From assembly GCF_027853335.1 (NCBI RefSeq), contig NZ_JAFEUS010000002.1:248001-312000 (forward strand): a stretch of DNA of 64,000 nt. Reading direction: 5' to 3'. Below are positions 16,725 through 26,203 of the stretch, piece by piece. Position 1 is the stretch's first letter. Each line of letters opens with the position of its first letter. The position numbers and the translations under genes are program-made. Below the pieces are notes generated by a model. It was given only the letters and a program-made list of their open reading frames with translations, made no database searches and had not been told where the DNA came from. This DNA is from Leucobacter sp. UCMA 4100. GTDB taxonomy: Bacteria > Actinomycetota > Actinomycetes > Actinomycetales > Microbacteriaceae.

Positions 16725-16991
16725 ATGGCAATTGGTTTTGGTTCTGATGTTCAAGGCGGCACCGGTCTTCTCGACCGCGAGCTCGAAGAGCTGCTGAAAG
16801 ACGAGCAGCTTGAAGATGGCGACCATGAGCGCTTTTCTCACTACGTTCCCAAAGACAAAATCGTTGAGTCAGCGGTAACCGGCAAGCCCGTGCGCGCCCT
16901 ATGCGGCAAAAAGTGGACCCCGAACCGCGACCCAGAAAAGTTTCCGGTCTGCCCCGACTGCAAGCGAATTTACGAGAAGATGCGCAAATAG
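16725..16991 (+). CDS. DUF3039 family zinc-ribbon-like protein
   Basis: This 88-residue actinobacterial protein has an acidic N-terminal half and a C-terminal block ALCGKKWTPNRDPEKFPVCP followed by DCKRIYEKMRK. Its CG and CPDC cysteines could bind zinc. The biochemical role of the family is unknown. It follows pncB closely but has its own -10 hexamer. A strong hairpin lies downstream. Confidence 0.92.
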   Translation: MAIGFGSDVQGGTGLLDRELEELLKDEQLEDGDHERFSHYVPKDKIVESAVTGKPVRALCGKKWTPNRDPEKFPVCPDCKRIYEKMRK

Positions 16992-17012
16992 CAAGCCGTC
17001 TTCAGAACAAAC

Positions 17013-17051
17013 GTGAGAGGGCCCGTGGTGTTACGCCACGGGCCCTCTCAC
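17013..17051. terminator. Bidirectional hairpin terminator
   Basis: A perfect 16-bp stem (17013-17028 with 17036-17051) and a 7-nt loop separate the convergent DUF3039 and ABC-permease genes. Confidence 0.85.
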
Positions 17052-17067
17052 CTTTGAACGCTGTGTA

Positions 17068-18639
17068 TTAATCGAACATCTGGGTAAACGCGAGTAGCTC
17101 AGAGCTGCGGCGGTTGTACACGAGCCCGCCGAGTGCGATGCCAGCAGCAAGCACCAGGCCACCGTAGACGAGCGACCCCACCAAAACCATGAGGCTCTGA
17201 CCAAATCCAATCTCAGGGTTCGCGAAGATCACGAAGAACACCGGAGCGGTCAGCACTGCCGAACCGAGAAAGGCGAGCGTCTGCGCAAAACCAGCGCCTG
17301 CCCCCTGCCAAGCCGGCTGCACGAATGGGCTTTCGCCCGGGCGTGAGGTCGGATACGGGCTAAGGACTGAGACCACGCTCGAGAGGGCTGCACTCGTGCA
17401 CAGAGCAACGAAGCCAAGCGCAATCACAGCCGGCGTCGCTTCCCAGTTGCCGAGCACGAGCACTGAGATGCTCGCACCGAGAATGAGCACGGGCACTCCG
17501 AGCACGAAGACCGGGATAAGACGCCCCAGACGATCTTGCGATCCTTTCACGCCGCTCGCAACGTGAATCCACAATGCCGTCGAATCGGTTGCAATGTCGT
17601 TGTGCACCATCCAGCCGACCATGATGAGCACGAGCGGCAACGGAATGAGCGCGAGGTGCGCGCCATCGACTCCAGCAAAGAGCAAAACGCCAACGACAAG
17701 CACCGGAATCACCGGAATCGCAACGAGCGAGACGAGATAGCGAGGGTCGCGCATCCAGTAGGTGAGCGACCTGGCGCCGATGCTCATGGCCGGCCCCTGA
17801 CTGAAATATTCAAACCACCCGAGCGAAGAACTCATCGAGGCTCCGTGGGCTGGACGTTCAACGCGGGTCATGAGGCCCGTCGTGAGCGAAATGGTTCCGC
17901 CAATGGCTAGAGCGAGCATTGCGACGTGAATGCCGAGTTGCAGCACGATCGAGTCGATGCCTTCTGCCCCGGTGTGCAGAACTGCAAAAGCTGCACCGAA
18001 CGGTGTCCAGCTAAAGCTTTGCGCGGTATCAGCGAGTTGCTTCGCACCTTCACCTCGCACAAGCGCCACTGTAAGCATGAGAACGAGCGGCAACACCGAA
18101 ATGAGCGTTGCTACGCCGAGCCCCTTGCGCAGGAGCGAGAGCCGCTGCGAGTTGGCTGCAAGGTCGCCAAGCGCACCCCCGAAGACCCCGTAGACAGGAA
18201 TTGAGACGAGAGCGACAACCAGCGAAAGAATCGAGAGCGCGTTCCACTCGAGCATGTCAACGCGCAACGCGACGAACGTGCCTACCCAGACGAGCGCTGC
18301 GAGACCGATCCACGTCACGGGTGCGGTCACGAGCAACGCGAGGGCAACGCGTGCTGGCGTCGCGGGATACTGCTGTAGCGCCCGACGGTCAATCGTGGCC
18401 GACGGCACAAAGAGCGGTATGAGAAAGGCCGCGAGAAGAATCAGAGACCCAAAGGCCACGTCGTAGCGACCAAGAACCTGAGCGTCATTTTGCGCGAAGA
18501 GAATCGGCGCTGCAGCGAGTGACGCCGCAAGCACGAGCAGCAGCAGTCTCGCGATAATCGCGCGCACAGCGTTTCGGGCCCCGCCGGTGAATGGGGCCGC
18601 GAGCAGGGCTACTCGGAGTCGTAAGATCCGTGCAACCAT
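17068..18639 (-). CDS. ABC transporter permease, ABC-2-like, substrate unknown
   Basis: The protein has 523 residues with about twelve hydrophobic segments spread over its length, beginning at about residue 28 and ending near 505. It is a polytopic membrane component of an exporter. Hydrophilic loops hold motifs such as MSIGARSLTYWMRDPRYL near residue 287, resembling ABC-2 permeases. The start overlaps the ATPase gene by 31 nt, so the pair is co-translated. The neighbouring cell-wall glycopolymer cluster hints at an envelope substrate, but that is inference. Confidence 0.85.
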   Translation of the reverse strand: MVARILRLRVALLAAPFTGGARNAVRAIIARLLLLVLAASLAAAPILFAQNDAQVLGRYDVAFGSLILLAAFLIPLFVPSATIDRRALQQYPATPARVALALLVTAPVTWIGLAALVWVGTFVALRVDMLEWNALSILSLVVALVSIPVYGVFGGALGDLAANSQRLSLLRKGLGVATLISVLPLVLMLTVALVRGEGAKQLADTAQSFSWTPFGAAFAVLHTGAEGIDSIVLQLGIHVAMLALAIGGTISLTTGLMTRVERPAHGASMSSSLGWFEYFSQGPAMSIGARSLTYWMRDPRYLVSLVAIPVIPVLVVGVLLFAGVDGAHLALIPLPLVLIMVGWMVHNDIATDSTALWIHVASGVKGSQDRLGRLIPVFVLGVPVLILGASISVLVLGNWEATPAVIALGFVALCTSAALSSVVSVLSPYPTSRPGESPFVQPAWQGAGAGFAQTLAFLGSAVLTAPVFFVIFANPEIGFGQSLMVLVGSLVYGGLVLAAGIALGGLVYNRRSSELLAFTQMFD

Positions 18640-19544
18640 TCGAGCCCCCTCTCGGTCTCATTCTGCTGCGTGAGCTTCGCAAAACGCTCTTCGAGACTCA
18701 TTCCGTCACGCACATCATCGACTGATCCCTGCGCAATAACATCGCCGTCGTTAATGACAACCACGTGGTCGCAAACACGCTGAATGAGGTCAAGGCTGTG
18801 ACTCGACATGACCACGCTGCCGCCACCCTCAACGAACTTCTCGAGAATTTCGGTCACGTTTGCGGCTGATACCGGGTCAATCGTCTCGAAAGGCTCATCG
18901 AGAACAAGCAATTTTGGCGAGTGGATCATCGAGCAAGCCAGTGCGATCTTTTTCTGCATACCGGCCGAGTAACTCTGCACGGCGCGGCCGAGCGCACCTT
19001 CAAGGCCGAATGCCTGAGCAAGGTCATCAGCGCGGCTCGCAACGGTCTGCGAGTCAAGCCCTTGGAGCACGCCCGCGTAGTTCAAGAGCTGAGCACCGGT
19101 CAAACGATCAAACAGCCGAAGTCGGTCAGGCAACGAGCCGATGAGCCGCTTTGCTGCCGGGCCGTCCTTCCAAACGTTGACGTCGCCAACGAGCACGCGC
19201 CCGCTCGTGGGCCTGTTCAGCCCACTGATCATCGACAGGGTCGTGGTCTTGCCTGCGCCGTTCGGCCCGACAACGCCAACGAACGACCCTTCGCGAGCCT
19301 CAATCGAAATATTATTTGCCGCGACAAGATTGCCGTATACCTTCGTGAGCATCTGCGTTTGCAGGACGAGAGGCCGCTGCGATGCGGCCTTCCCGCGCTC
19401 ACGGGCACGGACAATAGAGGGCACCGGTATATGACGTTCGGCCCTCGCCTCAGCCGTGGCACTCGGTGCTGTCTCTTCAGGTTCTAGTTGCTCTTCTTGC
19501 ACGGCCGCCACTTCGTTACTCGCCAGGTGATCATACGAATGCAC
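18609..19544 (-). CDS. ABC transporter ATP-binding protein
   Basis: The product has about 311 residues from GTG 19544; the start is uncertain because no clear ribosome binding site is seen. An unusual N-terminal extension rich in Glu and Ala (about 60 residues) precedes the ATPase domain. That domain has Walker A (GPNGAGKTT), the signature QSYSAGMQKKIALA, Walker B (LLVLDEPFETIDP) and the switch histidine (SSHSLDL). This layout is typical of one-domain exporter ATPases. It pairs with the permease whose gene it overlaps. Confidence 0.93.
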   Translation of the reverse strand: MHSYDHLASNEVAAVQEEQLEPEETAPSATAEARAERHIPVPSIVRARERGKAASQRPLVLQTQMLTKVYGNLVAANNISIEAREGSFVGVVGPNGAGKTTTLSMISGLNRPTSGRVLVGDVNVWKDGPAAKRLIGSLPDRLRLFDRLTGAQLLNYAGVLQGLDSQTVASRADDLAQAFGLEGALGRAVQSYSAGMQKKIALACSMIHSPKLLVLDEPFETIDPVSAANVTEILEKFVEGGGSVVMSSHSLDLIQRVCDHVVVINDGDVIAQGSVDDVRDGMSLEERFAKLTQQNETERGLEWLHGSYDSE

Positions 19545-19662
19545 ACCCCACTGACGCCCCTCTGCCCGAGAGGCAGCGCACGCTTTACCTGGTTCTCTCA
19601 CCAGGCACCCCGCGGATGCACCCCTCTAACGTATCAAAAACTTGGGCGACTAGCGTGTGAAC

Positions 19663-20913
19663 TTACCCGTTTTGTTCACCCTGTCGTTGCTTCATTTCAG
19701 CTTCGGTGTCGTACCAGCGTTGCATGAGGGTTTCGATTGCCTCACTAAACCGTCGACTCGGCTCGCCCTGGCGAATGTCACCGAAGTAATGTTCGGCCCA
19801 AAACGCGAGCTTTTCCTGCGTTGAATCGTCGTGCAGAACCCGCTCAACCTCGGCTATGACGTTGCCTGCACGCTCGGTCGAGAGCCACTCGCACGCCTGC
19901 AGGTAGCCGAGCTCATCAATAATCGCCTCGCTCGACGCTGGCCTCGTCACGATAACCGGCTTGCCAACAGCAAGGCGGTCATAGATCATCGCCGAAATAT
20001 CGCAGATTGCGACATCGCTCTGCGCAAGCTGCCAGTTGATCGCACCCGACTGGTCATAGACGTGGTGCGCGTTCTCATCGGCCTGGTTCGCGGCCTCGAT
20101 CGCGCGCACGATGCGCCGGTGCGCCGCACCGTATTCATCGTTCACAACGCCCGAACGCGGGTGCGGGCGATACACAAGCCTGTGCTGCTTCGATTCGAGC
20201 AGTTGGGCGACGAGCGCTTCGCCATGGCTGATGATTGAGCCGTAAGCCGCGCTCGGGCGATCGCCCTCCCACGTGGGGGCATAGAGCACAACTGTCCGGT
20301 TATCGTTCGGGTACGGGGCCGATCCGCTCATGTAATCGGCCTGTGGACGGCCAATCTCAAATGTTCTTGCCGCAACGTCATAGCCCCAAACGTTATGCCG
20401 CAGACGGTCATGCGCCGCCTGACCAGCGATGAAGGCGTAATCGTATGCCTTAATCTGGTTCGTCGTCATGTACATCTTGTCGCTCTCGCCGTGGTTAATA
20501 AACACGTGCCAGCGAGAGCCGTACCTGAGCATTTGGAAGTTCTTCGTGTTCTGGTTAACGTACAGAACGATACGGAGCGGGTGCCGGTCAATGACCTGCT
20601 CGAGATGCTTCACCTTCGGCGCAAAGACGACGTGCAAGCCGCTCTCGCGGCGAAGCAGCTCTGCACCCTCAATATTGCGAGCAAGAACAACGACGGGCCA
20701 GCGCTTTTGCAACTCCTGTAGTGGCTCATACCACTGGCGCATCTGGTAAGCATTCACGTGCGAGTCACTGAAATAGACCGCAATTTCAAAGGTGCCTGCA
20801 GCGGGGCGCTCGCCCCCCTGTTGCATCTGACGAAAAGAAGCGTAAGCACGCCTTCTTCGCAAAACCGTTCGGGCAAGGCTCGCGGCCTTCCGAGTGTCCT
20901 TAATGAGATTCAC
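19663..20913 (-). CDS. CDP-glycerol glycerophosphotransferase family protein (single domain)
   Basis: The protein has 416 residues. It resembles TagB/TagF-type enzymes that transfer glycerol phosphate, or related units, from a CDP donor to a wall polymer. Visible motifs: VFINHGESDKMY near residue 143, VVLYAPTWEGDR near 210, LVYRPHPRSG near 247 and the catalytic-like DVAICDISAMIYD near 310, where the usual TDYSS reads CDISA. GTG 20913 is chosen because TACAGT lies 6 nt upstream and the family core follows; the frame extends to 20967 without support. It is divergent from a glycosyltransferase. Confidence 0.85.
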   Translation of the reverse strand: MNLIKDTRKAASLARTVLRRRRAYASFRQMQQGGERPAAGTFEIAVYFSDSHVNAYQMRQWYEPLQELQKRWPVVVLARNIEGAELLRRESGLHVVFAPKVKHLEQVIDRHPLRIVLYVNQNTKNFQMLRYGSRWHVFINHGESDKMYMTTNQIKAYDYAFIAGQAAHDRLRHNVWGYDVAARTFEIGRPQADYMSGSAPYPNDNRTVVLYAPTWEGDRPSAAYGSIISHGEALVAQLLESKQHRLVYRPHPRSGVVNDEYGAAHRRIVRAIEAANQADENAHHVYDQSGAINWQLAQSDVAICDISAMIYDRLAVGKPVIVTRPASSEAIIDELGYLQACEWLSTERAGNVIAEVERVLHDDSTQEKLAFWAEHYFGDIRQGEPSRRFSEAIETLMQRWYDTEAEMKQRQGEQNG

Positions 20914-20919
20914 CCCAAT

Positions 20920-20925
20920 ACTGTA
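20920..20925 (-). promoter_or_regulatory. -10 element, leaderless CDP-glycerol transferase gene
   Basis: Read on the minus strand this is TACAGT, 6 nt before GTG 20913. No Shine-Dalgarno sequence is present. Confidence 0.55.
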
Positions 20926-20975
20926 CCCCGGCCACAGTGGCCGAACCTCAAGGAAGCTATGACACACTAGCTCCT

Positions 20976-22010
20976 GTGATTAAAGCGTTACCAGCCGTGA
21001 GCTATGTCATGCCCGTATTGAACGAGGCAGGCCACCTTCGAGCAGCGGTCATGGCGGTTCTCGCACAGGAATACGCGGGCGAACAAGAGATCGTTCTCGC
21101 GCTTGGCCCATCGACCGATGAGACGAACCGCATTGCGCACGAGCTCGCCTCAGCCGATGGGCGGGTGCGACTCGTCAACAACCCAGAACGCGACATTCCC
21201 ATCGGGCTCAACCTCGCGATCGAGGCCGCACACCATCCCGTCATCATCAGGGTCGATGCCCACTCAGAGCTCTCGCCTGGCTATACCGAGCGCGCGGTCG
21301 AGCTCCTGACCGCAACCGGAGCCGCAAACGTTGGTGGGCGCATGCAAGCTGACGGCACCGGGCATGTGCAGCGAGCCATCGCCGGCGGCTACAACAGCCC
21401 CATCGGGCTCGGCGGCGGCACCTATCACTTCAGTGAGGAGCCGCACGAGGCCGAGTCAGCCTACCTCGGCGTGTTCCCGCGAACGACCTTCGACCTCGTG
21501 GGCGGCTTTGATCCACTCATTCGCCGCGGCGAAGACTGGGAGTTTAACCTCAGAGTCCGCAAGGCCGGAGGCACCGTCTGGTTTGATCCCGAGCTACAGG
21601 TCACCTATTGGCCCCGGTCGAGCTTCTCGGCCCTCACGCAGCAGTTTTTTGCAACCGGCACCTGGCGAGCGAAGCTCGTTAGAATGTACGGTGGCGAAAA
21701 CCCCTGGCGGTTCTTTGTGCCAGGCGCCTACGTCTTGGCACTCGTCGCGGCGCTCACCACAGCGGTGCTGCACGTCTGCGGAGTCATCGCTCCCAACGCG
21801 TGGTGGCCCTGGGTCCTGTACGCCGCGCCTGTGGCCCACGCTGGGCTCTCACTCTTCGCTGGCGCCAAAATGCCAGAGACGAAGGGGCTGCGCGGCACCT
21901 TACTCGGTGCCCTCGCGATTACCATCATGCACGTGGCCTGGGGCACTGGATTCTTGCGTGGTTTCGTGTTTGGGTCGAGCAAAACGCTCGACCGCTCACG
22001 CGCGAACTAA
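20976..22010 (+). CDS. Family 2 glycosyltransferase with C-terminal membrane segments
   Basis: The product is about 344 residues from GTG 20976; the frame is open from 20937. The GT-A domain has AVSYVMPVLNEAGHLR at the N-terminus, the nucleotide-sugar-binding IIRVDAHSELS with its DxH motif near residue 90, and the acceptor or catalytic block RRGEDWEFNLRVRKAGG near 185. Three hydrophobic segments follow at about 250-335. It probably adds sugars during synthesis of a wall or lipid-linked polymer on the cytoplasmic face. It is flanked by two CDP-glycerol transferase genes. Confidence 0.88.
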   Translation: MIKALPAVSYVMPVLNEAGHLRAAVMAVLAQEYAGEQEIVLALGPSTDETNRIAHELASADGRVRLVNNPERDIPIGLNLAIEAAHHPVIIRVDAHSELSPGYTERAVELLTATGAANVGGRMQADGTGHVQRAIAGGYNSPIGLGGGTYHFSEEPHEAESAYLGVFPRTTFDLVGGFDPLIRRGEDWEFNLRVRKAGGTVWFDPELQVTYWPRSSFSALTQQFFATGTWRAKLVRMYGGENPWRFFVPGAYVLALVAALTTAVLHVCGVIAPNAWWPWVLYAAPVAHAGLSLFAGAKMPETKGLRGTLLGALAITIMHVAWGTGFLRGFVFGSSKTLDRSRAN

Positions 22011-22015
22011 CCCGC

Positions 22016-24397
22016 TTACGCTACCGAGCTCCCAGTTGGAATCGCCTCGGCGTTCTCGAGCCAATCTACGACGCGGGCCGACGCTCGGCCGTCGTCCTGC
22101 GGGTTAAAACGTTCGGCAAAGCGCTTGGCCTGGGCACGGTTTTGCGCGATCCACGCAGCCTGGTTTCCATCACGCTCGTAGGCGCGCAGCAGCTCAAGCA
22201 TTTCGTGCTGTGTGGTCACAAGTGGCCCGGGGGCACACTCTTCAAGAGCGAGTGTGAAGCCGCGCTCAGACCCGAGATACGCTTCGCGGTCAGCGACGAA
22301 CAACAACGTCGCAACGCTCGCGACCGAGGCATCAAACATGAGCGACGAGTAGTCGGTCACGAACACGTCGGCAGCGAGCAGCAAATCGTTCACATCGGCG
22401 ACACGGGTGACATCGATCACACGGGCCCCTGAATAACCCGACTGACCCATCTCACGGCTGTGCCCTCGCGCGAGAATCGTCCACTCGCTCCCGAGCTGAT
22501 CTGCAAGCAGTGCCACGTCTAAGGTGTCTGCCATCGCACGACTGTGTTCACGCCATGTTGGGGCGTAGAACAACACCTTCGAGACTGCACCAAGCCCCAG
22601 CCGCTGGCGGGCCGATGATTGCGCAGAGAGCAATCGTTCTCCATGGTGCTCGGCAAGCGCGAGTCGGTCGTTTCTCGGGTACCCGGCTTCGATGACGGGC
22701 CCCCGAAACGCGTAGCTTCGTTTGAGGGTCTCGGTTGCGTGAGGGTTCTGCGAGAGCAACGCGCTCCAGCGTTTACTCTCTCGGCGCACCGCGAGGCGTG
22801 TGCGAAGAGACTGTCCTGAACGGTCAAGCGCAAGCTTCTTGAGCGGGGTGCCGTGCCAGGTTTGCAAAACGAACTGTCCCTTGCGGGGCGTGAAGTCGAA
22901 GCGCAGCCAGTCATTGACCACGAGCAGTTTTGCGTGGCGACGGGCCGCGTGCCATTCAGGGCTACCGACAAGCAACGCGACTGCGCCATGAGGAACCTGA
23001 ACTCCCTCGTTCGCAACGCTCCAGTATCTGGTGAGCGCCGGGTAACGCTTTGCGAGTTCCGCATCGATCGCAAAGGGGTTGCACGTCGCGAGCGAGCCGT
23101 AAAAGCTCTCGAAGAAAACACCGTTCTCGGTGTCAATGTTCAGCGTTGGCTCATGCAACACCTGGACGTAGTCGAGTACTCGTGATGCAGAGCGCCCGTC
23201 ACGAAACTCGTGGAACCTCGCGGCAAGGCGCTGGGTGCGTAAGACCGCCGCACGCTGGGCCCCGGGATTGCCGGCAAGCGCACTGTCGAGCCGTCCGAGC
23301 GCTCCCTGCCACGAAACGGCGAAGTGGCCTTCTGTCGTCACTTCGTAGGGTTCGTAAAGCCCGCGCGTGCGGGTGTAGTTGTCGAGGTCTGGGGCGAACC
23401 AGACGATAGGACGACCGGTGAGTGAGAAGTCAAGCGCGATCGATGAGTAGTCGGTCATGAGGGCGTCAAAAAGACCGAGCAAGGGAGTGATCTCAGTGCA
23501 TACGTCGCTACCTACGAGCGTGATGTTTTCACCAACGAGGTGTTCGTAGTCGCCCTGCCCAAGCGGGTGTGAACGAACGAAGAGTTGCACATTCGCGGTG
23601 CTGGCCCAGGCCGCCACTGAGGCTGACTCTTCTGGCGTTGGAATACCCGCTGTCAGCTCGCCGTCACGCCAGGTCGGCGCGTAAAGCACCCAGCGGCGTG
23701 ACGCCTGTGCCTCGCTCAGCTGGAGTGCTTCAATGAGCCCGAGCCGTTTGCGTGCCGCTGCGGCCGGGTCTGCGATATTGCGCGTGAGTTCGTCAAGCCT
23801 CGCATCGCCCAGCACCTGCACGATGCCCGGTTGAACCCGAAAAGCCGATCGCAGCCGCTGCGCAGCGATTAGAGAACCAGCGGCATAGACGTCAACCTGG
23901 CTCGCGCCTTTTCGGTACATAAACCCGAGCAGGCGTTTGATTGCTCGGCCTCCCGCGACCTCGGTTGTTACCCGTGAGTCGAGGTGAAGCTTTTTGAGTG
24001 GTGCGCCATGCCAGAGGTTCACAACGGTGGCGCCGAAGAGCCCGAATCGGTGTGCATCGCCGAGTCCATGGGTGACAACGATCGTGCCCGCACGAAGCGT
24101 CGCCCAGAACCCTGCCCAGGAACGCTTCTGCTTCGATTCGAACCCGAATGCTTCAGCCTCGGCCGCTTGCTCGGGAGTCTCAGCCAGCCAGATGATGAGT
24201 GCATCACCATCACGCTTCTGCAGCTCTTTCGCAACGGCAAGGGCACCCTCGCCAACCCCAATGCCGCTCCCGAACACCCACTGGTTCCTGAGTCGCTTAA
24301 CGAATAGCGACAGCAGGAACCCGAGGGCGTAACCGGGAATCGACAGGAGCTTCGCGAGGTTGCCCCGCCGAAAGCGAAAAGATGTCTGAGTGCTCAC
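22016..24397 (-). CDS. Two-domain CDP-glycerol glycerophosphotransferase (tandem TagF-like)
   Basis: The 793-residue protein carries two complete glycerophosphotransferase-like domains. Domain 1 (about 90-400) has NLWHGAPLKKLHLD near 127, VLYAPTWRDGE near 240 and TDYSSIALDF near 314. Domain 2 (about 430-780) repeats them as LQTWHGTPLKKLALD near 512, VLFYAPTWREHS near 608 and TDYSSLMFD near 675. Both keep the His and the Asp/Ser-Ser residues expected for activity. It would polymerise or modify a poly(glycerol phosphate)-like or related wall polymer at the membrane; the N-terminus has one hydrophobic segment. The two domains may add different units. It is convergent with the glycosyltransferase. 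Confidence 0.88.
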   Translation of the reverse strand: MSTQTSFRFRRGNLAKLLSIPGYALGFLLSLFVKRLRNQWVFGSGIGVGEGALAVAKELQKRDGDALIIWLAETPEQAAEAEAFGFESKQKRSWAGFWATLRAGTIVVTHGLGDAHRFGLFGATVVNLWHGAPLKKLHLDSRVTTEVAGGRAIKRLLGFMYRKGASQVDVYAAGSLIAAQRLRSAFRVQPGIVQVLGDARLDELTRNIADPAAAARKRLGLIEALQLSEAQASRRWVLYAPTWRDGELTAGIPTPEESASVAAWASTANVQLFVRSHPLGQGDYEHLVGENITLVGSDVCTEITPLLGLFDALMTDYSSIALDFSLTGRPIVWFAPDLDNYTRTRGLYEPYEVTTEGHFAVSWQGALGRLDSALAGNPGAQRAAVLRTQRLAARFHEFRDGRSASRVLDYVQVLHEPTLNIDTENGVFFESFYGSLATCNPFAIDAELAKRYPALTRYWSVANEGVQVPHGAVALLVGSPEWHAARRHAKLLVVNDWLRFDFTPRKGQFVLQTWHGTPLKKLALDRSGQSLRTRLAVRRESKRWSALLSQNPHATETLKRSYAFRGPVIEAGYPRNDRLALAEHHGERLLSAQSSARQRLGLGAVSKVLFYAPTWREHSRAMADTLDVALLADQLGSEWTILARGHSREMGQSGYSGARVIDVTRVADVNDLLLAADVFVTDYSSLMFDASVASVATLLFVADREAYLGSERGFTLALEECAPGPLVTTQHEMLELLRAYERDGNQAAWIAQNRAQAKRFAERFNPQDDGRASARVVDWLENAEAIPTGSSVA

Positions 24398-24425
24398 TGC
24401 TCCAAGCGTAGTCGTTCTCGTTCGA

Positions 24426-26117
24426 TTACGGGGTCATCGTACCGAGCGTAACCGTCTCGGTTTGCGTTTTCCCGTCGCGGTTGAGCGTCACTTCAACGTC
24501 GGAGCCGCCTTCGTAGAAGCGGATCATCGCTGAAACTGATGTCCCGTCGCCCGTCGCAACCCCGTCGATAGCCGTGATGATGTCACCAGAGCGAATACCA
24601 GCCTTCTCAGCAGCGCTGCCCTTCACCACATCTTGCACAAGGCCACCGCGCTGCGTCGCTGCTGCACTCGCACGAGCGTCGAGCACCGTCGCGCCAAGCA
24701 AACCGTGCGTCGGAGCTTCATCATCGATAATCGCGCTTGCGACACGATCGACGAGTTTCACCGGAATCGCGAAGCCAAGGCCAACGCTGCCAGCCTGGCC
24801 TTCTTCTTGGCCGGTTGAGGCAATAGCAACGTTGATGCCGATGAGCTCTCCCGCCGCGTTAAGCAGCGGACCACCCGAATTACCGGGGTTGATTGAGGCA
24901 TCAGTCTGAATCACGGGAAGCGTCACTTGGCCGCCACCGCCGCTCTGCTCTTTCTTGCCTGGCGCATCGAAACGGAACTCGTATGGGTTCTCTTCCTGTG
25001 GATCCTGCCCTTCGCCGCCGTCATTGGGAATCAACGGGCTGCCCACCGAGATACCTCGGTTGAGCGTGCTCACAACACCGCTCGTCACGGTGTTGCTGAG
25101 GTTGAAGGGGGCACCAATAGCGACGGTCAGATCGCCCACCGCGAGCTCATCTTCGGCGATCGTGATGGGAGTGAGCCCCTCAGCCTCGACCTTGATGACG
25201 GCAACGTCAGCATACGGGTCGGTGCCAACAATCGTGCCGTCGAGCATGCGCCCGTCACTCAGCATGACGCGTACCTGGGTATCAGCGAACGACGAACCAT
25301 CGATCGTAACCACGTGGGCATTCGTCACGATGTAGCCGTCTTCTGAGTAGATAACGCCCGAACCTGTGCCTGAACCAGCTCGGCTTGAGACATCAATGGT
25401 GACTGTGCTGGGCGTTGCAACCTGCGCGATCGCCGAAACCTGCGTTGAAGCTTCAGGGTTCGCAATCGTAATCTCTGACGAGCCTTTGGGATCGGCCGCA
25501 ATATCACCACGATTTTCAAGCACGATTGCGGCGGTCGCTCCACCAGCGATGGCGCCAATGATTGCACCGATCGCGATTCCAGCAATGAGACCCGACGAAC
25601 GCTTTGAATGCTGTTTTCGTGGCTCTTTGCCCGATGAGAGCCCAAAGCTGTCGCCTCCTCCTGGAGGCGGTGGTGTCAGGCCACCGTGCTGTAGCGGTGG
25701 CAACACCGAGGTCGCCTGTTGTCCAGCCGTCAAGGCCTCACTCGTTGCGGCATGCGACGTTCCGCCAAGGTTGTGCGGAACCTGCCGCGCTTCCTGATGC
25801 GGCTGTGGATCGGCTGCTCCCTGCCCTCCAGGAGCAGGAGATGGTGCTTGCGTTGACGCCGCCGGCACAGAAGGCGATGGTGTTATCGGCGCCGGGGAGT
25901 GCGCCGCAGCTGGGCTCGGGGTCACCGTTGGCGCCTCGGGAGCAGGCTGCGACCGCTGAGGCACCTCAGGGGCACCGTTTTCGCGCTGAACAGCCGTCTC
26001 AGCATTGGGGCTGATCTCAGCCTCGCGAGGCTCGGCCTGAGACCCGGTGGGCACCCCATTATGAGGGGCGCCCACCGGGTTCTCGGGCTGCTGGTTTGCA
26101 CCGGTTGGTTCGTTCAT
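24426..26117 (-). CDS. HtrA/DegP-like serine protease with PDZ domain
   Basis: The protein has 563 residues. A long cytoplasmic N-terminus rich in Pro, Ala and Gln (about 1-165) precedes one membrane segment (LIAGIAIGAIIGAIAGGATA, about 172-195). Outside lies a trypsin-like domain with the triad in TNAHVV (His), YADVAVIKVE (Asp) and INPGNSGGPL (Ser), and then a C-terminal PDZ domain (about 465-555). It should degrade or process misfolded envelope proteins. ATG 26117 has GAAGGGAAAACGC upstream. It follows the surface-protein gene by 86 nt on the same strand, so the protease may serve that protein. A strong hairpin lies inside its 5' codons. Confidence 0.92.
   Translation of the reverse strand: MNEPTGANQQPENPVGAPHNGVPTGSQAEPREAEISPNAETAVQRENGAPEVPQRSQPAPEAPTVTPSPAAAHSPAPITPSPSVPAASTQAPSPAPGGQGAADPQPHQEARQVPHNLGGTSHAATSEALTAGQQATSVLPPLQHGGLTPPPPGGGDSFGLSSGKEPRKQHSKRSSGLIAGIAIGAIIGAIAGGATAAIVLENRGDIAADPKGSSEITIANPEASTQVSAIAQVATPSTVTIDVSSRAGSGTGSGVIYSEDGYIVTNAHVVTIDGSSFADTQVRVMLSDGRMLDGTIVGTDPYADVAVIKVEAEGLTPITIAEDELAVGDLTVAIGAPFNLSNTVTSGVVSTLNRGISVGSPLIPNDGGEGQDPQEENPYEFRFDAPGKKEQSGGGGQVTLPVIQTDASINPGNSGGPLLNAAGELIGINVAIASTGQEEGQAGSVGLGFAIPVKLVDRVASAIIDDEAPTHGLLGATVLDARASAAATQRGGLVQDVVKGSAAEKAGIRSGDIITAIDGVATGDGTSVSAMIRFYEGGSDVEVTLNRDGKTQTETVTLGTMTP
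26042..26080. other. Strong hairpin inside the 5' coding region of the HtrA-like gene
   Basis: Arms 26042-26057 and 26065-26080 pair over 16 bp with one mismatch around a 7-nt loop, about 40 to 75 nt after the start codon. It could attenuate transcription from the surface-protein gene or affect translation. Confidence 0.5.
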
Positions 26118-26203
26118 GCGTTTTCCCTTCTCGATGGCTCCAGAATGCACACCGATGCTATGAGTCAGCCGAACGCCTCCTGCAAGAACGGTTAACCCGA
26201 TCG

